From contig CM034234.1 of the NCBI GenBank assembly GCA_019916065.1, forward strand, positions 11,251,844 through 11,315,843: a stretch of 64,000 nt of DNA, written 5' to 3'. The translations under genes were made by a program, and so were the position numbers. This stretch comes from Vitellaria paradoxa (Eukaryota; Streptophyta; Magnoliopsida; Ericales; Sapotaceae). Below are positions 1-12,700 of the stretch, in pieces; positions within the stretch are counted from its first letter, which is position 1, and each line of letters opens with the position of its first letter. The notes beneath the pieces were generated by a model, which saw nothing but the letters and a program-made list of their open reading frames with translations, was not told the DNA's origin and searched no databases.

Positions 1-348
1 ATCATAGTTCCAGAGGACTTGAATGCGAAGGAAATTCATGCAGAATTTGCTCGAGGCAATCATCTTCTACACATTGTAATGCCCAAAAAAGATGCTGCTC
101 CTTATTTGGCATCTGAACAAGAAATGCGACCTCCACAAAAATCAACTAAAGAGAGTACTGTAACGAGCCAAGATGATGATCAAGTCAATAAATTAACCAA
201 TATTTACCAAGATTCTCCGGTGATGGATTCGAGATCTAAATGCTCATCGAATAAGGCAATTACCAATGTTGCAGTGGTGGTGGTCTTTTTGGCGTGTCTT
301 GCTGCTTATTTCATGTATTCATATCACTCACTGTGTCTTGAATGCTAA
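1..348 (+). CDS. RTM2-like protein, gene A (3' end of last exon)
   Basis: Reading frame 1 is open from the first base to a TAA at 346-348, so this is the 3' part of a gene that begins outside the window. It matches the last exons of genes B and C downstream: the end of an alpha-crystallin/HSP20-like domain with the block HIVMPKK, then a polar linker, then a hydrophobic helix rich in V, A, L and F, and a short tail. That layout is known from RESTRICTED TEV MOVEMENT 2-like plant proteins, which are small-HSP-domain proteins anchored by a C-terminal membrane segment. The role is inferred from family only. The ATG at position 19 is an internal methionine, not the start. It is the first member of a three-gene tandem array on this strand. 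Confidence 0.8.
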   Translation: MIVPEDLNAKEIHAEFARGNHLLHIVMPKKDAAPYLASEQEMRPPQKSTKESTVTSQDDDQVNKLTNIYQDSPVMDSRSKCSSNKAITNVAVVVVFLACLAAYFMYSYHSLCLEC

Positions 349-693
349 ATCTTGTTTAATTTATGCCTTTACCTTTTACTTCCTATATATATATATTTAT
401 TTGAATGCATCTAAAAAATGGACGCAATTAATATGAAACCATATATATTTTTATATATATTTTAAAGCATTATAGCGTTATTCAACATAACACGTGAACT
501 CTTTAACATTCTTCCTTTTTTTTTTAAGTAAAGAATTAATTTGATAAATGAAATTTTGTATTTAAAACACATATTTTAATTTAAGAATTAAATTGAACTG
601 ATTTAAGAAAAATATCAAATTTAACCATGTTAATAAAAAATAGAAGATATGATAAATATATATATGAAACTAATTTTATCTACTTACTTAGAT
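349..693. other. AT-rich 3' flank of gene A
   Basis: This stretch has no coding potential. It holds several TATATA runs and A-rich segments, presumably the 3' UTR and polyadenylation region of gene A, and runs up to the GAT target duplication (691-693) of the first CACTA element. Confidence 0.5.
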
Positions 694-719
694 CACTACT
701 AGAAAAAGGCTGATTATAA

Positions 720-1190
720 CTGACAAAATCAGTTGGTAATAAGCTAAATTCGGTTGGTAATCATGGATTACCAACTGATTACCAACCGATTTTGGTCGGT
801 GGCAAAAACCCTAGTTGGTAATGTTTATTAACCAAAATTTTTAAGATCGGTTGGTAATTACCAACTAATTTCGGTTAGTAAATTAAATAAATCTGTTGGT
901 AATTTCTTATTGGTATGAAATTAAGTTTCAAAATTTTGGTTGGTAATTACCAACCGAAATTGTTATTGCAACTGATTCTTCAGTTGGTAATTGCCAACCG
1001 ATTTGTTAGTTGGTATTGTTTAATTTTGGTTGGTATTTGTTTTGAATATTAAATTGATATTTCATAATATACCAACCGAAATTTGCTTTGTAGCAACCGA
1101 TATTGTTAGTTGGTATTTTGCCCACCGAAATGTCAGTTGGTAATATACCAACCAAAATGTACTTGGTAATTACCAACTGCTAAAAAATAA
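720..1190. repeat. Left subterminal repeat array of CACTA 1
   Basis: Many direct and inverted copies of a motif close to TTGGTAAT or ATTACCAAC occur here, often as back-to-back palindromes such as GGTTGGTAATTACCAACC. In the CACTA superfamily such subterminal repeats are the binding sites of the TnpA-type protein. That role is inferred here. Confidence 0.8.
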
Positions 1191-1461
1191 AAATTCAAAT
1201 GTGGCGCCACGTGGCATCATTTGCTGACATGTCATCATGCCACATGGTAACTTGTGTTATGCCATGTGTCGACCTATGATTCCGCCATGTGTCAATCTAC
1301 GATTGCGCACCACATGTTAAATCTATATTTTTGAGATTTTGATTGTTGTTGCTGAGATTCGAACTCGTGCCATTTCTTTGGAAGTTCATGTGGTTGGCCA
1401 TAGGCCAACTATTATTTGTATATATTTTTACACTTTTTTGTATATATAAACAAACCTTTAT

Positions 1462-1684
1462 CACTTTTGGCAACCAGTTGGTTGGCAAATACCCTTTAGC
1501 GACCAATTGGTCGCCAAAAATATAAAAAAATTTATGATTTTTATTTAATTACTTTAACTTTTTTGTTATAATTTTTTAACACTTTTGCTAACCAATTGGT
1601 TGCAAGAAGTGCCCCTTTATAGACTAATTAGTTAGCAAAAGTGATAAAAAAATTATTATTTTTATTTAATTATTTTAACTTTTG
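1462..1684. repeat. Two-copy imperfect tandem repeat (~118 bp) inside CACTA 1
   Basis: A block starting CACTTTTGGCAACCAGTTGG recurs, diverged, from 1580. Each copy holds a short inverted repeat of the type AACCAATTGGTT followed by an A/T-rich stretch ending near TTTAACTTTT. It may be a remnant of another repeat family inside the element. Confidence 0.5.
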
Positions 1685-2589
1685 TTTCAATAATTTGAAA
1701 TCATAAACAATACATGAAACTATATAGATATTTAGTAATAATTTATGAATAACTATTATATTTAACTAAAAATAATTTTAAATATTTTTTTATTTTCCTC
1801 CAATTCGTATATGTAGCACATATTTAATACATATCTTTAATTTAGTTATATCATGGCTCACTATGTATATTTTTCTTCATTTTATATATATATTCTTAAA
1901 AATAATTTGGTCGCATTTAGTTTTAGTTTTAGAAAATTATTTTTAAAAAGTAAAATTTTTGAAAACTATTTTAAGAATTTATTTCTAATAAAAAAAATAT
2001 TTTAGGTGACTATATTTGGAAATAAGTTCTAAAAAGATAAAGAAATGAAATTACTTAAAATTAATAAATAATATTTGTTATTTTTATTTTTAAATTTAAA
2101 ATAATGTTACTTTAATATAATTAATATTAAATTACACTAAACATCTAAATTCTAAATTTTATTAATTTTTCTAACTTTTATTATATTTTCACACTAATTT
2201 TTATTTTATTTTTTTTAAACAAGCACCACACATTTAGGTGGGTTTAGTTGGCAAAATCAACTAAAATTTACAAACAAATTTTTTGACCTTTTCTTTTGGC
2301 AAATAATTTTTTTTTTATAATTAAGATAACGTTTAGTCAAAAAAACTAGTCACTTACCTTTTTAACTTTTTTCTTAAATTATTAAATTTATTTTTTTTGT
2401 TTTAAAAATTGTTTAAGCTTTAAAAGGGTAAAAATATTAAATTAACAAAAAATTAAAATGTTAACATTTTAGTAACTAGTTAGTATTAATTAAAAAAATA
2501 ACTTTTTTTTCATTCTTGTCTAAATTTGTTACATATACACTGGGTTTTCTTTCGATTTTTAAGCTTTACTACCTTAAGCTCTTAGGTTC

Positions 2590-3043
2590 GATAATTTTAT
2601 ATAAATTAATTTAATTATTAATTAAATAAATTAATTATGATATTTATTTCAGATAATTTAGCAATAATTAATTATTAAATTAAATTAATTAATTTAGTTT
2701 TTTATTTATTAAATAATATTAATTAATTTATTTAATTAATTTTTTGAATTTAATTATATTATTTATTAGAATAACTTACTTTAAAAAATATTTGAATAAA
2801 ATAATTTATTTTTATTTAATGTTACAAAAGACAAAGTTTTAAAATTGACAAATATTGGCAACAAAAAGAAAATCAGAGTGAAAACACTTTTTTCTGTTTA
2901 CGTTTTTCTGTTTTTGTTTTCATTTTTTTTTTTTGTAAACAAAAAAATGTAAACAGTTTATCAAATGTTTTTGTTGCGAGTTTACAAAATTTTGAAAACA
3001 TAAACAGAAAAATAGAAAACGGAAACGTTACAAACGACCTTAC
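2590..3043 (-). mobile_element. Truncated PIF/Harbinger-like non-autonomous element nested in CACTA 1
   Basis: Read on the minus strand this matches the left part of the elements at 24058-25050 and 40760-41794: a terminus of the type AAGGTCGTTTGTAACGTTTC, then blocks rich in TTTCTGTTT, then GTGTTTTCACTCTGATTTTC and an AT-rich interior. The other terminus is missing, so the copy is truncated. It inserted in, or was rearranged within, the CACTA element. Confidence 0.6.
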
Positions 3044-3569
3044 TAACTTAGCGTTTACACACGAATTCTTACAGCAAAAATATATAGGGAAAAAAGATTA
3101 AAAAAATGAAGTAAATTTTAGAATCCATAAACGATTTGATTACCTAAACTTGTCCGATTTTGAAAATCATATACCCTAAACCCGTGTCTTAAACATTATA
3201 ATCCTAACATGCATTATCACTAATTCATTAATATGAAAATTTAATATTACCAATATAAATTGTATAAAATCTTTTCCTCCTAGTCAATTAAATTATATGC
3301 AATATGTATGAACCTACATATATATATATATATATATATATATAAACACCGAACCCAATATGTATGAACCATACCATTATCAAAAAACGCATGAATTTAC
3401 TTATCTAAAGGTTGTATCACATGAACCAAATAAATCATGAAACAATTTCATGCCATATATAAATATATATAATTAATTACAAATATTTCTTAATATAAAA
3501 TTAATTATAAAAATATTGAAATTAGAAATTTCTTTTTTTTTTAATGTTCAATGCAAATTGTAAAATTTT

Positions 3570-4630
3570 TGGTTGGTAATTAGTTGATAATTAGTTGGTA
3601 ATTTGGTTGGTAAAAATGTTTTCTCACCCTATTACCAACCAAATACCAACCGATGACATTATCAACCAAACCATTCCGTCGGTAAGTACGTTGGTAAAAT
3701 ATTTTCTCATTGGATTACCAATGATTACCAACCGATTATATTACTAGCCGATAAGCTCAGTCGTTAATTTGTTGGTAAATATATTCTCGCTAGATTACTA
3801 ACTGATTACCAACGGAATACATTATTCTGTTGGTATATATATTCCTAATAGATTACCAACCGATTACCAATAGATTCCCAACTAAAAATCAGTTGGTATT
3901 TTGGTTAGTACACTTTTTCTGCTTGATTACCAACGGATTACCACCAGATTACCAACCGACTACATTACCAACCGCTAAAGGCCGTGGTTAATGCAGTTGG
4001 TAAATATATTTACAATTCATTACCAATGGATTACCAACCGATAACCAACCAAATAATTAATAAAGGATACCGTCGATTAATTGGGTTGCTAAACATATTC
4101 TCGATACATTGCTATCAATTACAACGGAATACCAACTAAATACTAACTAAATAAATTACCAACTAACCTACAAGTTGGCAATGCGGTTGGTATTAATTTG
4201 CTCATCAGGTGATTACATGACCTGCCGAACATTGTGGTTGATAATGCGGTTGGTAATAATTTAACCATCAAATTACCAACCGAAGAACCAACCGAAATAT
4301 CTAACAACTACACTATTCAGTGGGTAATCCATTGGTAATTTGGTGGGAAAAATCTTCCCGCCAGATTACCAACTGATTACCAATTGAAATATGTACTAAC
4401 CAGTTGTAAGCAGTTGATAATCGGTTCGTAAAAAGTTTCCCGCCAATATAACAACTGATTACTAACCGATTACCAACAAAATTTAGCAACCGAATTGAAT
4501 CAGTCAGTAAGAAGTTGATAATTATCTAAATTTTAGCAATTTTTACATCGGTTGGTAATGTGTTGGTAGTCGGTTGGTATTTACCAACTGCTTATATTCG
4601 GTTGGTAATGGTAAGTTGGTAATCAGCTTT
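3570..4630. repeat. Right subterminal repeat array of CACTA 1
   Basis: Dozens of copies, exact and degenerate, of ATTACCAACCGATT and its complement lie here. The array is longer and more degenerate than the left one and runs to within about 20 bases of the right terminus. Confidence 0.8.
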
Positions 4631-4642
4631 TTTCTAATAGTG

Positions 4643-5302
4643 GATAACTTAAGAAAAGAATTAATTCTCATTAAATTTTGTTATTTTGTGTTAAATTTCG
4701 ATGATACAGAAATTTTAAATTTAAGTTACAAATTCAACTGACAAAATTTTATTTTAATCCCAAACATAAGATTTGGTTGGAATTCTCACCAAATAAAATT
4801 CAATTAAATCCATCATTCTAAACAGAATGTAAAATTTCTTATATTAGGCTTATTTCATTTCACAAGAAATGAATAAATTCTAAATCATCACCTAGCGTAT
4901 TTTTAGTTGTTTACAAAGTTTTTCATTGGCTTCCCTTTAGTTCTTGAATTTTTTCATGACAGCCACTCCTAGGGACTCTTGTTGTAAATTATAAGAATTG
5001 GATTATTTTTCAAGCTTCTTAACTGAAGCCATGTGTGATCGAGAGAAGCTTTCCATGGAAAAATGCTGGTTGATTCAATTATTCAAAGTCTTCCCCGGTT
5101 TTCGGAACATTGCTAGTTACACGTAGAAAAGGAGAATTTAAGCATTTCAATGAAAAACTGTGTACTACTTGGATATATATATATATATAATATATAGAGG
5201 AGAGAGAGAGAGTGTGTGTGTGTGTTTAAAGATAAACAAAATAACAAAATTCTACAATACGAATTACGAGACAGTAAATTTAAATTCTCTACTTACTGTA
5301 CA
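4643..5302. other. Spacer between the two CACTA elements
   Basis: No coding frame is supported. The stretch contains a GA/GT simple repeat at about 5197-5226 and a TATA run just before it. The last three bases (ACA, 5300-5302) are the target duplication of the next element. Confidence 0.6.
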
Positions 5303-5334
5303 CACTACTAGAGATTGGGGAATTGGCGAATGGA

Positions 5335-5515
5335 AATCTCGGGCGACCGCTTGAAGCGGTCGCTACAACCATATTAGCGACCGCTTATGGCGGTCGCTTA
5401 AACGTCTGTCGCTAATCCCGTGCGGCAAGGCATCGACGACGAAAAAATTCGCGCGACCGCTTTAAGCGGTCGCTAATATGGTTGTAGCGACCGTATTAAG
5501 CGGTCGCTGATTCTC
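5335..5515. repeat. Left subterminal repeats of CACTA 2
   Basis: There are at least five copies of AGCGACCGCTT and its complement, several paired as AGCGACCGCTTATGGCGGTCGCT hairpins (shortened here: AGCGACCGC...GCGGTCGCT). Probable TnpA-type binding sites, by analogy with the superfamily. Confidence 0.85.
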
Positions 5516-5519
5516 TAAT

Positions 5520-5790
5520 TATATTCGGCAGAAAGCCTCCCTCTTTTTCCTCTCCCTCCCTCCCTTTTTTTCCTCCCTCCCCCGCGCTCTCAGTTCTCTC
5601 CCCCCTCTGCCGTCTTCTCTCCCCCCCTGCCGTGCCGTGCCGTGCCGGACCGGAGTTCGCCAGCCGTCGCCGGAGGTCTCTCTCTCTCTCTATCTCTCTC
5701 ACTCATAAACATGCATTAATATTTTTTTTTGTTTATTGTAGTTTATTTTGAGGTTAAGGCAACACTACACCGTACCAGGTTTGTATTTTT
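5520..5790 (+). other. CT-rich leader of CACTA 2, conserved in CACTA 3
   Basis: A pyrimidine-rich stretch (CCTCCCTCCC, CTCTCTCTCT) is followed by GCCGTCGCCGG, a GT-rich boundary and a short block ending ACCAGGTTTG before poly-T. The same order of blocks recurs at 47160-47490 in CACTA 3, including the ACACCACCAGGTTTGATTTT type block. It looks like promoter-proximal untranslated exons of the element; no protein is supported. Confidence 0.5.
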
Positions 5791-5999
5791 TTTTTAGTTT
5801 GAAATTTTTTTTTTTTTGTATTTTTCATGTTTATTGTTGGATAAATGTAAATAATTTTTTTTTGTTTTTTGTGGTTGGGGGTTTGATGATTATCTATACA
5901 TGCATGTATGTATTATTGTTTGTTTAATTTTTTTTATTTTAGTTACTCGTTAAATTGTTTATTTCATGTGCGTATTGTGTAATATTTTTATTTGTGTAT

Positions 6000-6165
6000 G
6001 TTGCTGTTGTTTTTAATTTTTTTTAATTTGCTGTTTTTTTTCTGTTTTTTTTTTGTTTGCTGTTTTTTTTTTCTGTATTTTTTATTTGCTGTTTTTTTTT
6101 CTGTTTTTCTTTTTGTTTGCTGTTTTTTTTTTCTGTATTTTTTATTTGCTGTTTTTTTTAATATT
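6000..6165. repeat. T-rich tandem repeat (about 68-bp unit)
   Basis: Units of TTTGCTGTTTTTTTTCTG alternate with TATTTTTTATTTGCTG and repeat about twice. It is low-complexity sequence. An open frame across it encodes mostly F, L, C and V and is not a gene. Confidence 0.6.
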
Positions 6166-6199
6166 ATGTTTTTTAATTTTATTTTATAAAAATTGGTAT

Positions 6200-8567
6200 G
6201 TTGGAAGAAAGAAAAAGAGATTTTAGAAGTAAAATTTAGTTAGTGGAAAAAATTGTTGTGTTTTGTGCAGTGCGTAAAAAAAAATGTATAGAACTTTTTA
6301 ATGGTTGCGTCGGCTTTGGTATGTGTTTGGATTGGGAAAAAGAATATTTAAAAATTTGACGTAAAAAAAACATGTGATGAGATTTAATCGAAAAAAATTG
6401 ATAATTTTTATAATTTGTGATAAAATTTAATAAACTAAATACCCCAATTGTATTTGTTATTTGGGTGAAAAAAATAGACGAAATGCAAAAAATGAAATTA
6501 AAATTAATTAAATTCGATCAAAATAATTTAGGCTGCGTTTAATTTACTAAAAATAAAAAAAATTTAAATTTTTAAAAATTTCTAAAACTCTTTAATACAT
6601 TTTATCCATATCCTAACAAATTTTTATAAATTCCAATACTTTTTTTACAAATCTCAATAACTTTTTAATAAATTTCAACAAAACTGACATAAATCCGTGA
6701 GAACGAACCCCAAAAACTCATTCTAACAGTTTCTCTCTCTAATATTTTGACATAAAAGTCAAAATGTGACCACCAAAATGATTATTACTTTCTTTTTCTT
6801 TTAATTTTTTCATTAGATATTCAAAAGTAAATTACTTTTTGTTCTTTTAAACATGAATTTAACGTGATGGGAAATATAGAGCCGTGTAACTTTTCATGCG
6901 AGAATGACAAAGTAATACTTTAGTTGGTAATTGATTGTTTGGTATAAATTTATAAAAATTAAAAGAAGTTATTAAAATTGGAAAAAATTTAAAAAATGAC
7001 AAAAGTTAATTTTTTTTTTTTGTATTTGTTAGTCTGCCATTTGCTCTCTAAAACGAATATCTAGCTCCCGTGGGCATAGTAACAAATTCTGGATAATAAA
7101 TTTTTTTGTATAGTTAACAATTCGTAATTTAAAAACTATTCGATCGGTAGAATTTGAAAAAAATTAATACAAATTACAATTTATTATTTGAATTCATTAC
7201 AAAATTCAAAAAATTTTGTAAATTAATTGGAAAATAATAATTCATAAAAAGTGATAGATTTATATTTTAGAATCATAAAATAGCTAAAATGAAATTAGTT
7301 GAAATATTGAAGGGAAAAAATAAAAAATTTCCTACTCTTGACTATTTACTTCTTTAAGCTTGATGCCAGTAATATATCATTTGATTTTAATTATCAAATT
7401 ATTCATATAAAATTCATCTTGTGATACTTGAAAAATTTTTTTGGATACTTGGAAAATTATATGTGATACTTGGAAAATTATGCATGTGACCTATTTTTTT
7501 GGAGCGTTAAACTTGGGCTTAAAAATTATATTTAATGAATAAAAATAAAATAATATATATACAAATAGTATAATCAATTGAATTTTAAATTTTAGATTAT
7601 ATAGGAGTATTTAGTTTATTAAAAATATAAAAAATTTTTATTAACTATTTTTAATATCTTTCAATTAAATTTAGTAAAAATGTTAAAAAAAATTTCAAAA
7701 TTTTTTAGTAACTTTTAAGGAGTTATCAAATGTCAAAAAAAGTAAAAATTACTAAAAAATTTGTCTCCCACTATATATATATATATATATATTCAACTCT
7801 ACCTATCAACTTGACTATAACTAACTAATTCTTAAAACGACACTTAACAATAATAAACTTATAAAAAAAATTATCAAAAATAATTTTAGTTTAATAAAAT
7901 CTTTGAATAAAATAATTCATTTTTAATGTGATGCAACAAAAATAGATTAAGTAATGAAATTAATAAAATATTTATAATAGAAAAGAAAAACGAGAGTGAA
8001 AACAAATTTTAATTGTTCTTCACTATGAAATTAACTTTGTAATTTTATAAAAACAAAAAATGACAAAGGGTAGAGAGAGTTTTTGAAGCAATGCTAACAT
8101 CTTCACTCAATATGGTCATTTTTATAAATAAATTGATTAACGTACCTTACGGAAATTAAATTATATTATGATATTTATAATGTTAGATAATACTACTAAA
8201 AATATGAGAATTAATATATAGTTTAATGTAAAAATAATATATAGTTTGAAAAAAGTATAAAAAGTTAGTAAAAGTTGATAGATTTTTTAATAAATTAAAT
8301 ACAATAAAGTTTGTAAACTTTTAAACATATTACTTTTTTTCATAAAAAGAATACTTTTAAATAAGAATCGATGCATAAGACAAAAAAAAAATTAATATCT
8401 ATTGTTTGATTTATGTTATAATGAGTAAATATTGAATTGTTTATTGTTAATTTATTTAATTTGTATCGTATTATTTTATTTGTTGTATATTTGATCTTCG
8501 TATAATGTATTGAAGTGTTATTTTTTGGAATAACAATAATTAACTCCAATTAACTCTAATTAGAAGA
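6200..8567. other. AT-rich interior of CACTA 2 without genes
   Basis: No coding frame is supported. Fragments resembling the dispersed GTTTGG-type MITE family lie at about 6305-6760. At about 7880-8030 there is a stretch resembling the PIF-like elements (AATAAAATAATTCATTTTTA then GAGAGTGAAAAC). A TA microsatellite sits at about 7772-7791. Confidence 0.45.
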
Positions 8568-8570
8568 AAA

Positions 8571-9215
8571 CCCCTAATCTTGCCTGGGCCCAATCCAACA
8601 TCTTGCTTGGGCCCAGTGTAATCCAATACGAATACGATAAGAAAATTAGGTCAAACAATAATATTATAATATTGTTTTTAGGTAATTTACCGAATAATAT
8701 AGTAATTAATTACACAAGCAGCAGTAGTTAATTAGTAAGAGTTAATTAGTTCAATTAGTAACTACAATAAAACCCCTAATCTTGCCTGGGCCCAATCCAA
8801 CATCTTGCTTGGGCCCAGTGTAATCCAATACGAATACGATAAGAAAATTAGGTCAAACAATAATATTATAATATTGTTTCTAGGTAATTTACCGAATACT
8901 ATAGTAATTAATTACACAAGCAGCAGTAGTTAATTAGTAAGAGTTAATTAGTTCAATTAGTAACTACAATAAAATCCCTAATCTTTCCTGGGCCCAATGC
9001 AACATCTTGCTTGGGCCCAGTGTAGTTCAATACGAATACGATAAGAAAATTAGGTCAAACAATAATATTATAATATTGTTTCTAGGTAATTTACCGAATA
9101 CTATAGTAATTAATTACACAAGCAGCAGTAGTTAATTAGTAAGAGTTAATTAGTTCAATTAGTAACTACAATAAAACCCCTAATCTTGTCTAGGCCCAAT
9201 CTAACATCTAAATAC
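8571..9215. repeat. 202-bp tandem repeat, three copies plus a partial fourth
   Basis: The block starting CCCCTAATCTTGCCTGGGCC begins at 8571, 8773, 8975 (first base changed) and 9177, an exact 202-bp period. Copies 1-3 are near identical, including the segment TACGAATACGATAAGAAAAT and the end AGTTAATTAGTAAGAGTTAA. The fourth stops after about 40 bases. Each unit has two GGGCCCA motifs. It lies about 570 bp upstream of the transposase start and could influence its expression, which is inference only. Confidence 0.9.
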
Positions 9216-9785
9216 TTTATTCTAAGTTAGAAAACAAACAGACATTGAGAACCACTTTATTTTATTCATTTGCATATATTAGTGAAACTTAGACCCGTTT
9301 AAGAATCTCGTACGCCACCTGTTTGGTCATCCTTAGGTAACGGATTAGGTCTTTGACCAGGTTCGTTGTCCTCTCGATGAACGTGCGGGGATTGATGTAC
9401 GCGATTCTTGAATTGTCCAGTATGGACAGTTTGGGAATGCAATTATCCATCCTGTATTCAACAACTCATGTACTGTCCTGTGTTAGATGAAGTTTCGGTT
9501 GACGTCCTGTTGTTCTCCGGGTGCGTACACAGGGTACGACTAATGTCGTCTGTGTATCGTGTACTTGGAGAACCACGCGGACATGCTGCCGAAATTTTAT
9601 CTAATTAGGGGACAACGGCATTGAGTTGTTGAGTGCAAGTTGGATCGTGTATTCTCGAATGGGATAGGACCAACCACCCTGTAATGAGGAGGTAAAGTTT
9701 AAGACTAGGTGTTTTGCATATGGCACTACATTTTATAGTAATGACATTTTTTTCCTCTTGGGACTCCACAGACACTCTCAGCGAG

Positions 9786-12700
9786 ATGGATAAGAGTTGG
9801 ATTGATTTGCCGAATAGGATGTCCCCGGAGTATGTGGAGGGGATTAATCAGTTTATTGCATTCACCAGTGGGTTTCCCAGTGGGTACATTAGTTGTCCTT
9901 GCAGGAAGTGTGCTAACCGGTATTACTATACACGGGAGGTTGTCAGAGAGCACCTGATCCGTAATGGGTTCCTGAAGCAGTATAAATTCTGGACTCTCCA
10001 TGGGGAAGAGTATACCGCCTCTCGTCCGAAAGAAACCGTTGAGGTGGAGGCCGAGGTTGCAGAGGAAGCTGATCCAATGCTCGCGATGCTAGCTGATATC
10101 GCATGTGGATTGACACATGAAGACAACGGTGCCGGTATTAATCTGACGGGTGGAACTACTCCCCGCTCGGGTGCAGATGATGAGTCATTGAGATATTTTG
10201 AAATACTCGATGATGCGCAGACAGAATTATATCCTGGATGTCAGGAGTTCAGTAAATTGTCATTCACCGTTGAGTTGTTACATTTGAAGGCGTTGAATCA
10301 CTGGTCAGATACGTCATTTGACATGCTACTACAGTTACTCCGTAGGGTTTTACCAGCGGGAGCTAAGCTTGCAGAATCGTACTACCAGGCACGCAAGTTA
10401 ACTGAGAATCTGGGATTCACATACGAAACTCTGGATGCATGTCCCAATAGTTGCATGTTGTTTCGGAATGAGAATGGCAACCTCGATTCGTGTACCGTGT
10501 GTGGTGTTTCGAGATGGAAGAATGTTGGTACTATCCAAACTCGGCAGAATCGTTTGGGTAGTTCAAATCGTGGTAAGCTTGTGGCTGCAAAGCAAGTGCG
10601 CTACTTTCCACTTAAGCCACGATTGAAGAGATTTTTCATGTCATCTAAGATCTCTAAACTAATGACTTGGCATGCCGAGAACAGGGGGGATCATGGGAAC
10701 TTATCCCATCCAACAAACTCTCCGGCGTGGAAGGATTTTGATAGAAGACACCCTGATTTCGCTGTCGATTCGCGCAGTGTACGGCTTGGTTTGGCGGCTG
10801 ATGGATTAACCCATTTTCAGGCATGACTGGGGCAACTCACAGTACGTGGCCTATACTGCTACTTCCATATAATCTTCCACCTTGGCTGTGCATGAGGCAA
10901 CCTTTTGTCATCCTATCGACATTGATTGACGGACCTAAGGGTCCCGGGGATAAAATAGATGTTTATATGCAACCATTGATTGAAGAGCTTAATGAATTAT
11001 GGACTGATGGTGTGATGACATTTGACTCAACAAGAAATGAAATGTTTAAACTACGGGCAGCATTACTATGGACAATTAACGACTTTCCGGCGTACGCCAA
11101 CTTATCTGGTTGGAGCACGAAAGGAGAGTTCGCATGTCCTTGTTGCAATCAGAGCAAGAAGTCAACTTGGCTAAAGTATGGTAGAAAGTGGGCGTACATG
11201 GGTCATAGACGCTTCCTACCTCCGTTGCATAGGTTTAGGAAGGACAGAGTCTCGTTTGACGGCACTCGGGAGTTCGGTCCGGCACCACGAGCAATGACCG
11301 GGGTCGAATTGCTGGCCCAGATGGAGCGGGAGCAAATTCGAACAGTATATGACTTTCAGGATCTGTTAGCCCCCCCGCTACCATCTATTTCTGGTCCAAA
11401 TAGGAACCGAACCCATAATTGGAAGAAGAAAAGTATTTTCTATGAGTTGCCCTACTGGAAAGACAACTTACTCAGGCACAACTTGGATGTCATGCACATT
11501 GAGAAGAATGTTTGCGATAATATATTGTGGACGATCCTTGGTGTTAAGGGGAAATCAAAGGATAATGCTAATGCTCGACGTGATTTGCAGGAGATGGGAT
11601 TGAGAACTCCATTGCACTTGCAGCCGGGAGAGTCCAACAGGGCATACATGCCACCTGCACAGTACACCATGAGCAAGGAGGAGAAGGATGCGTTCTTATT
11701 AATTCTGAAAGACGTGAAGGTACCTGATGGATATTGCTCGAACATTTCGAAGCGAGTCAACATGAGCGAACGGACGTTACAGGGTTTGAAAAGTCATGAC
11801 AACCACGTCCTACTTCAACAGTTGTTGCCTATAGCAGTAAGGACATGTTTGCCTAACAATGTTGTGCAGCCGTTGATCGAGCTCAGTAATTTCTTCAGGC
11901 AGTTGTGTTACAGAGTAATCCGTACAGAAGATTTAAAGGGTCTGCAGGACAGGATTGCTTTGACACTGTGTCATCTAGAGAAAATTTTTCCGCCGGCATT
12001 TTTTGATGTAATGGTTCACTTGACTATACACCTAACTGAAGAAGCCCGGCTTGGTGGCCCTGTCCAATTTAGGTGGATGTATCCGATCGAGCGATATATG
12101 AACACATTGAAGAGGTATGTGCGGAACAAAGCTCGACCCGAGGCATCCATAGCGAAAGGATATTTGATGGATGAGTGCATAAATTTTTGTGCGGCATATC
12201 TAAACGATGATGTCCAAACGACTTTTAGCAAGTCGGAGCGGATAAATGAAGGCCCTATTGGGGAAGGCACGTCATTTGATCTCAACCATATCGAGTGGAT
12301 CCAAGCTCATCGGTTCGTGCTCTTCAACACCCAATCAGTTGTGCCATTGACCCAGTAAGTCACGTTGTCGTAATAAAGAAAGTTAATTACATCATATTTG
12401 TAATAAAAATCGTGATTATTCTCAATCCTGTTTGATTTGCATTGCAGGAGACACATAAACGAGCTGAAACAGAACATGCCTCGTGCAACAGACAATCAAA
12501 TTCGAATGTCCCATTATCAATGTTTTCATGACTGGTTTAAGAACTACGTACGTGTTAAATATTTTCATATGTTTTTATATGATTTTCACATCACAATTAA
12601 TTTGTGTTTAATTAACTCATGATAATTTACATTTCATAGGTATACAATTTACGAAGTACTACGGATTCTATTTTGACCGATGAAATAAAACAGTTGGCTG

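Larger units (their letters stand above)
694..4642. mobile_element. CACTA (En/Spm) element 1, non-autonomous
   Basis: The left end reads CACTACTAGAAAAAGGCTGA. The right end, on the other strand, reads CACTATTAGAAAAAAGCTGA, so the terminal inverted repeats agree over about 20 bases. The flanking trinucleotide GAT is present at 691-693 and again at 4643-4645, the 3-bp target duplication expected of this superfamily. Dense arrays of an ATTACCAAC/GTTGGTAAT motif lie inside each end. No transposase open frame occurs inside, so the element can only move with enzyme supplied in trans. It has been invaded by another transposon fragment (2590-3043). Its subterminal motif differs from that of the neighbouring 10.6-kb CACTA element, so the two belong to different families. 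Confidence 0.9.

Noticed and set aside
5992..6189. Open frame encoding a Phe/Leu/Cys-rich peptide
   Set aside because: It is translated T-rich tandem repeat inside CACTA 2, with no domain, start context or conservation.
8571..9215. CRISPR-like regular repeat spacing
   Set aside because: The unit is 202 bp with no unique spacers, it lies inside a plant transposon, and the organism is eukaryotic.
9726..10001. Minus-strand open frames opposite the transposase
   Set aside because: Antisense shadows of the recognised transposase exon.
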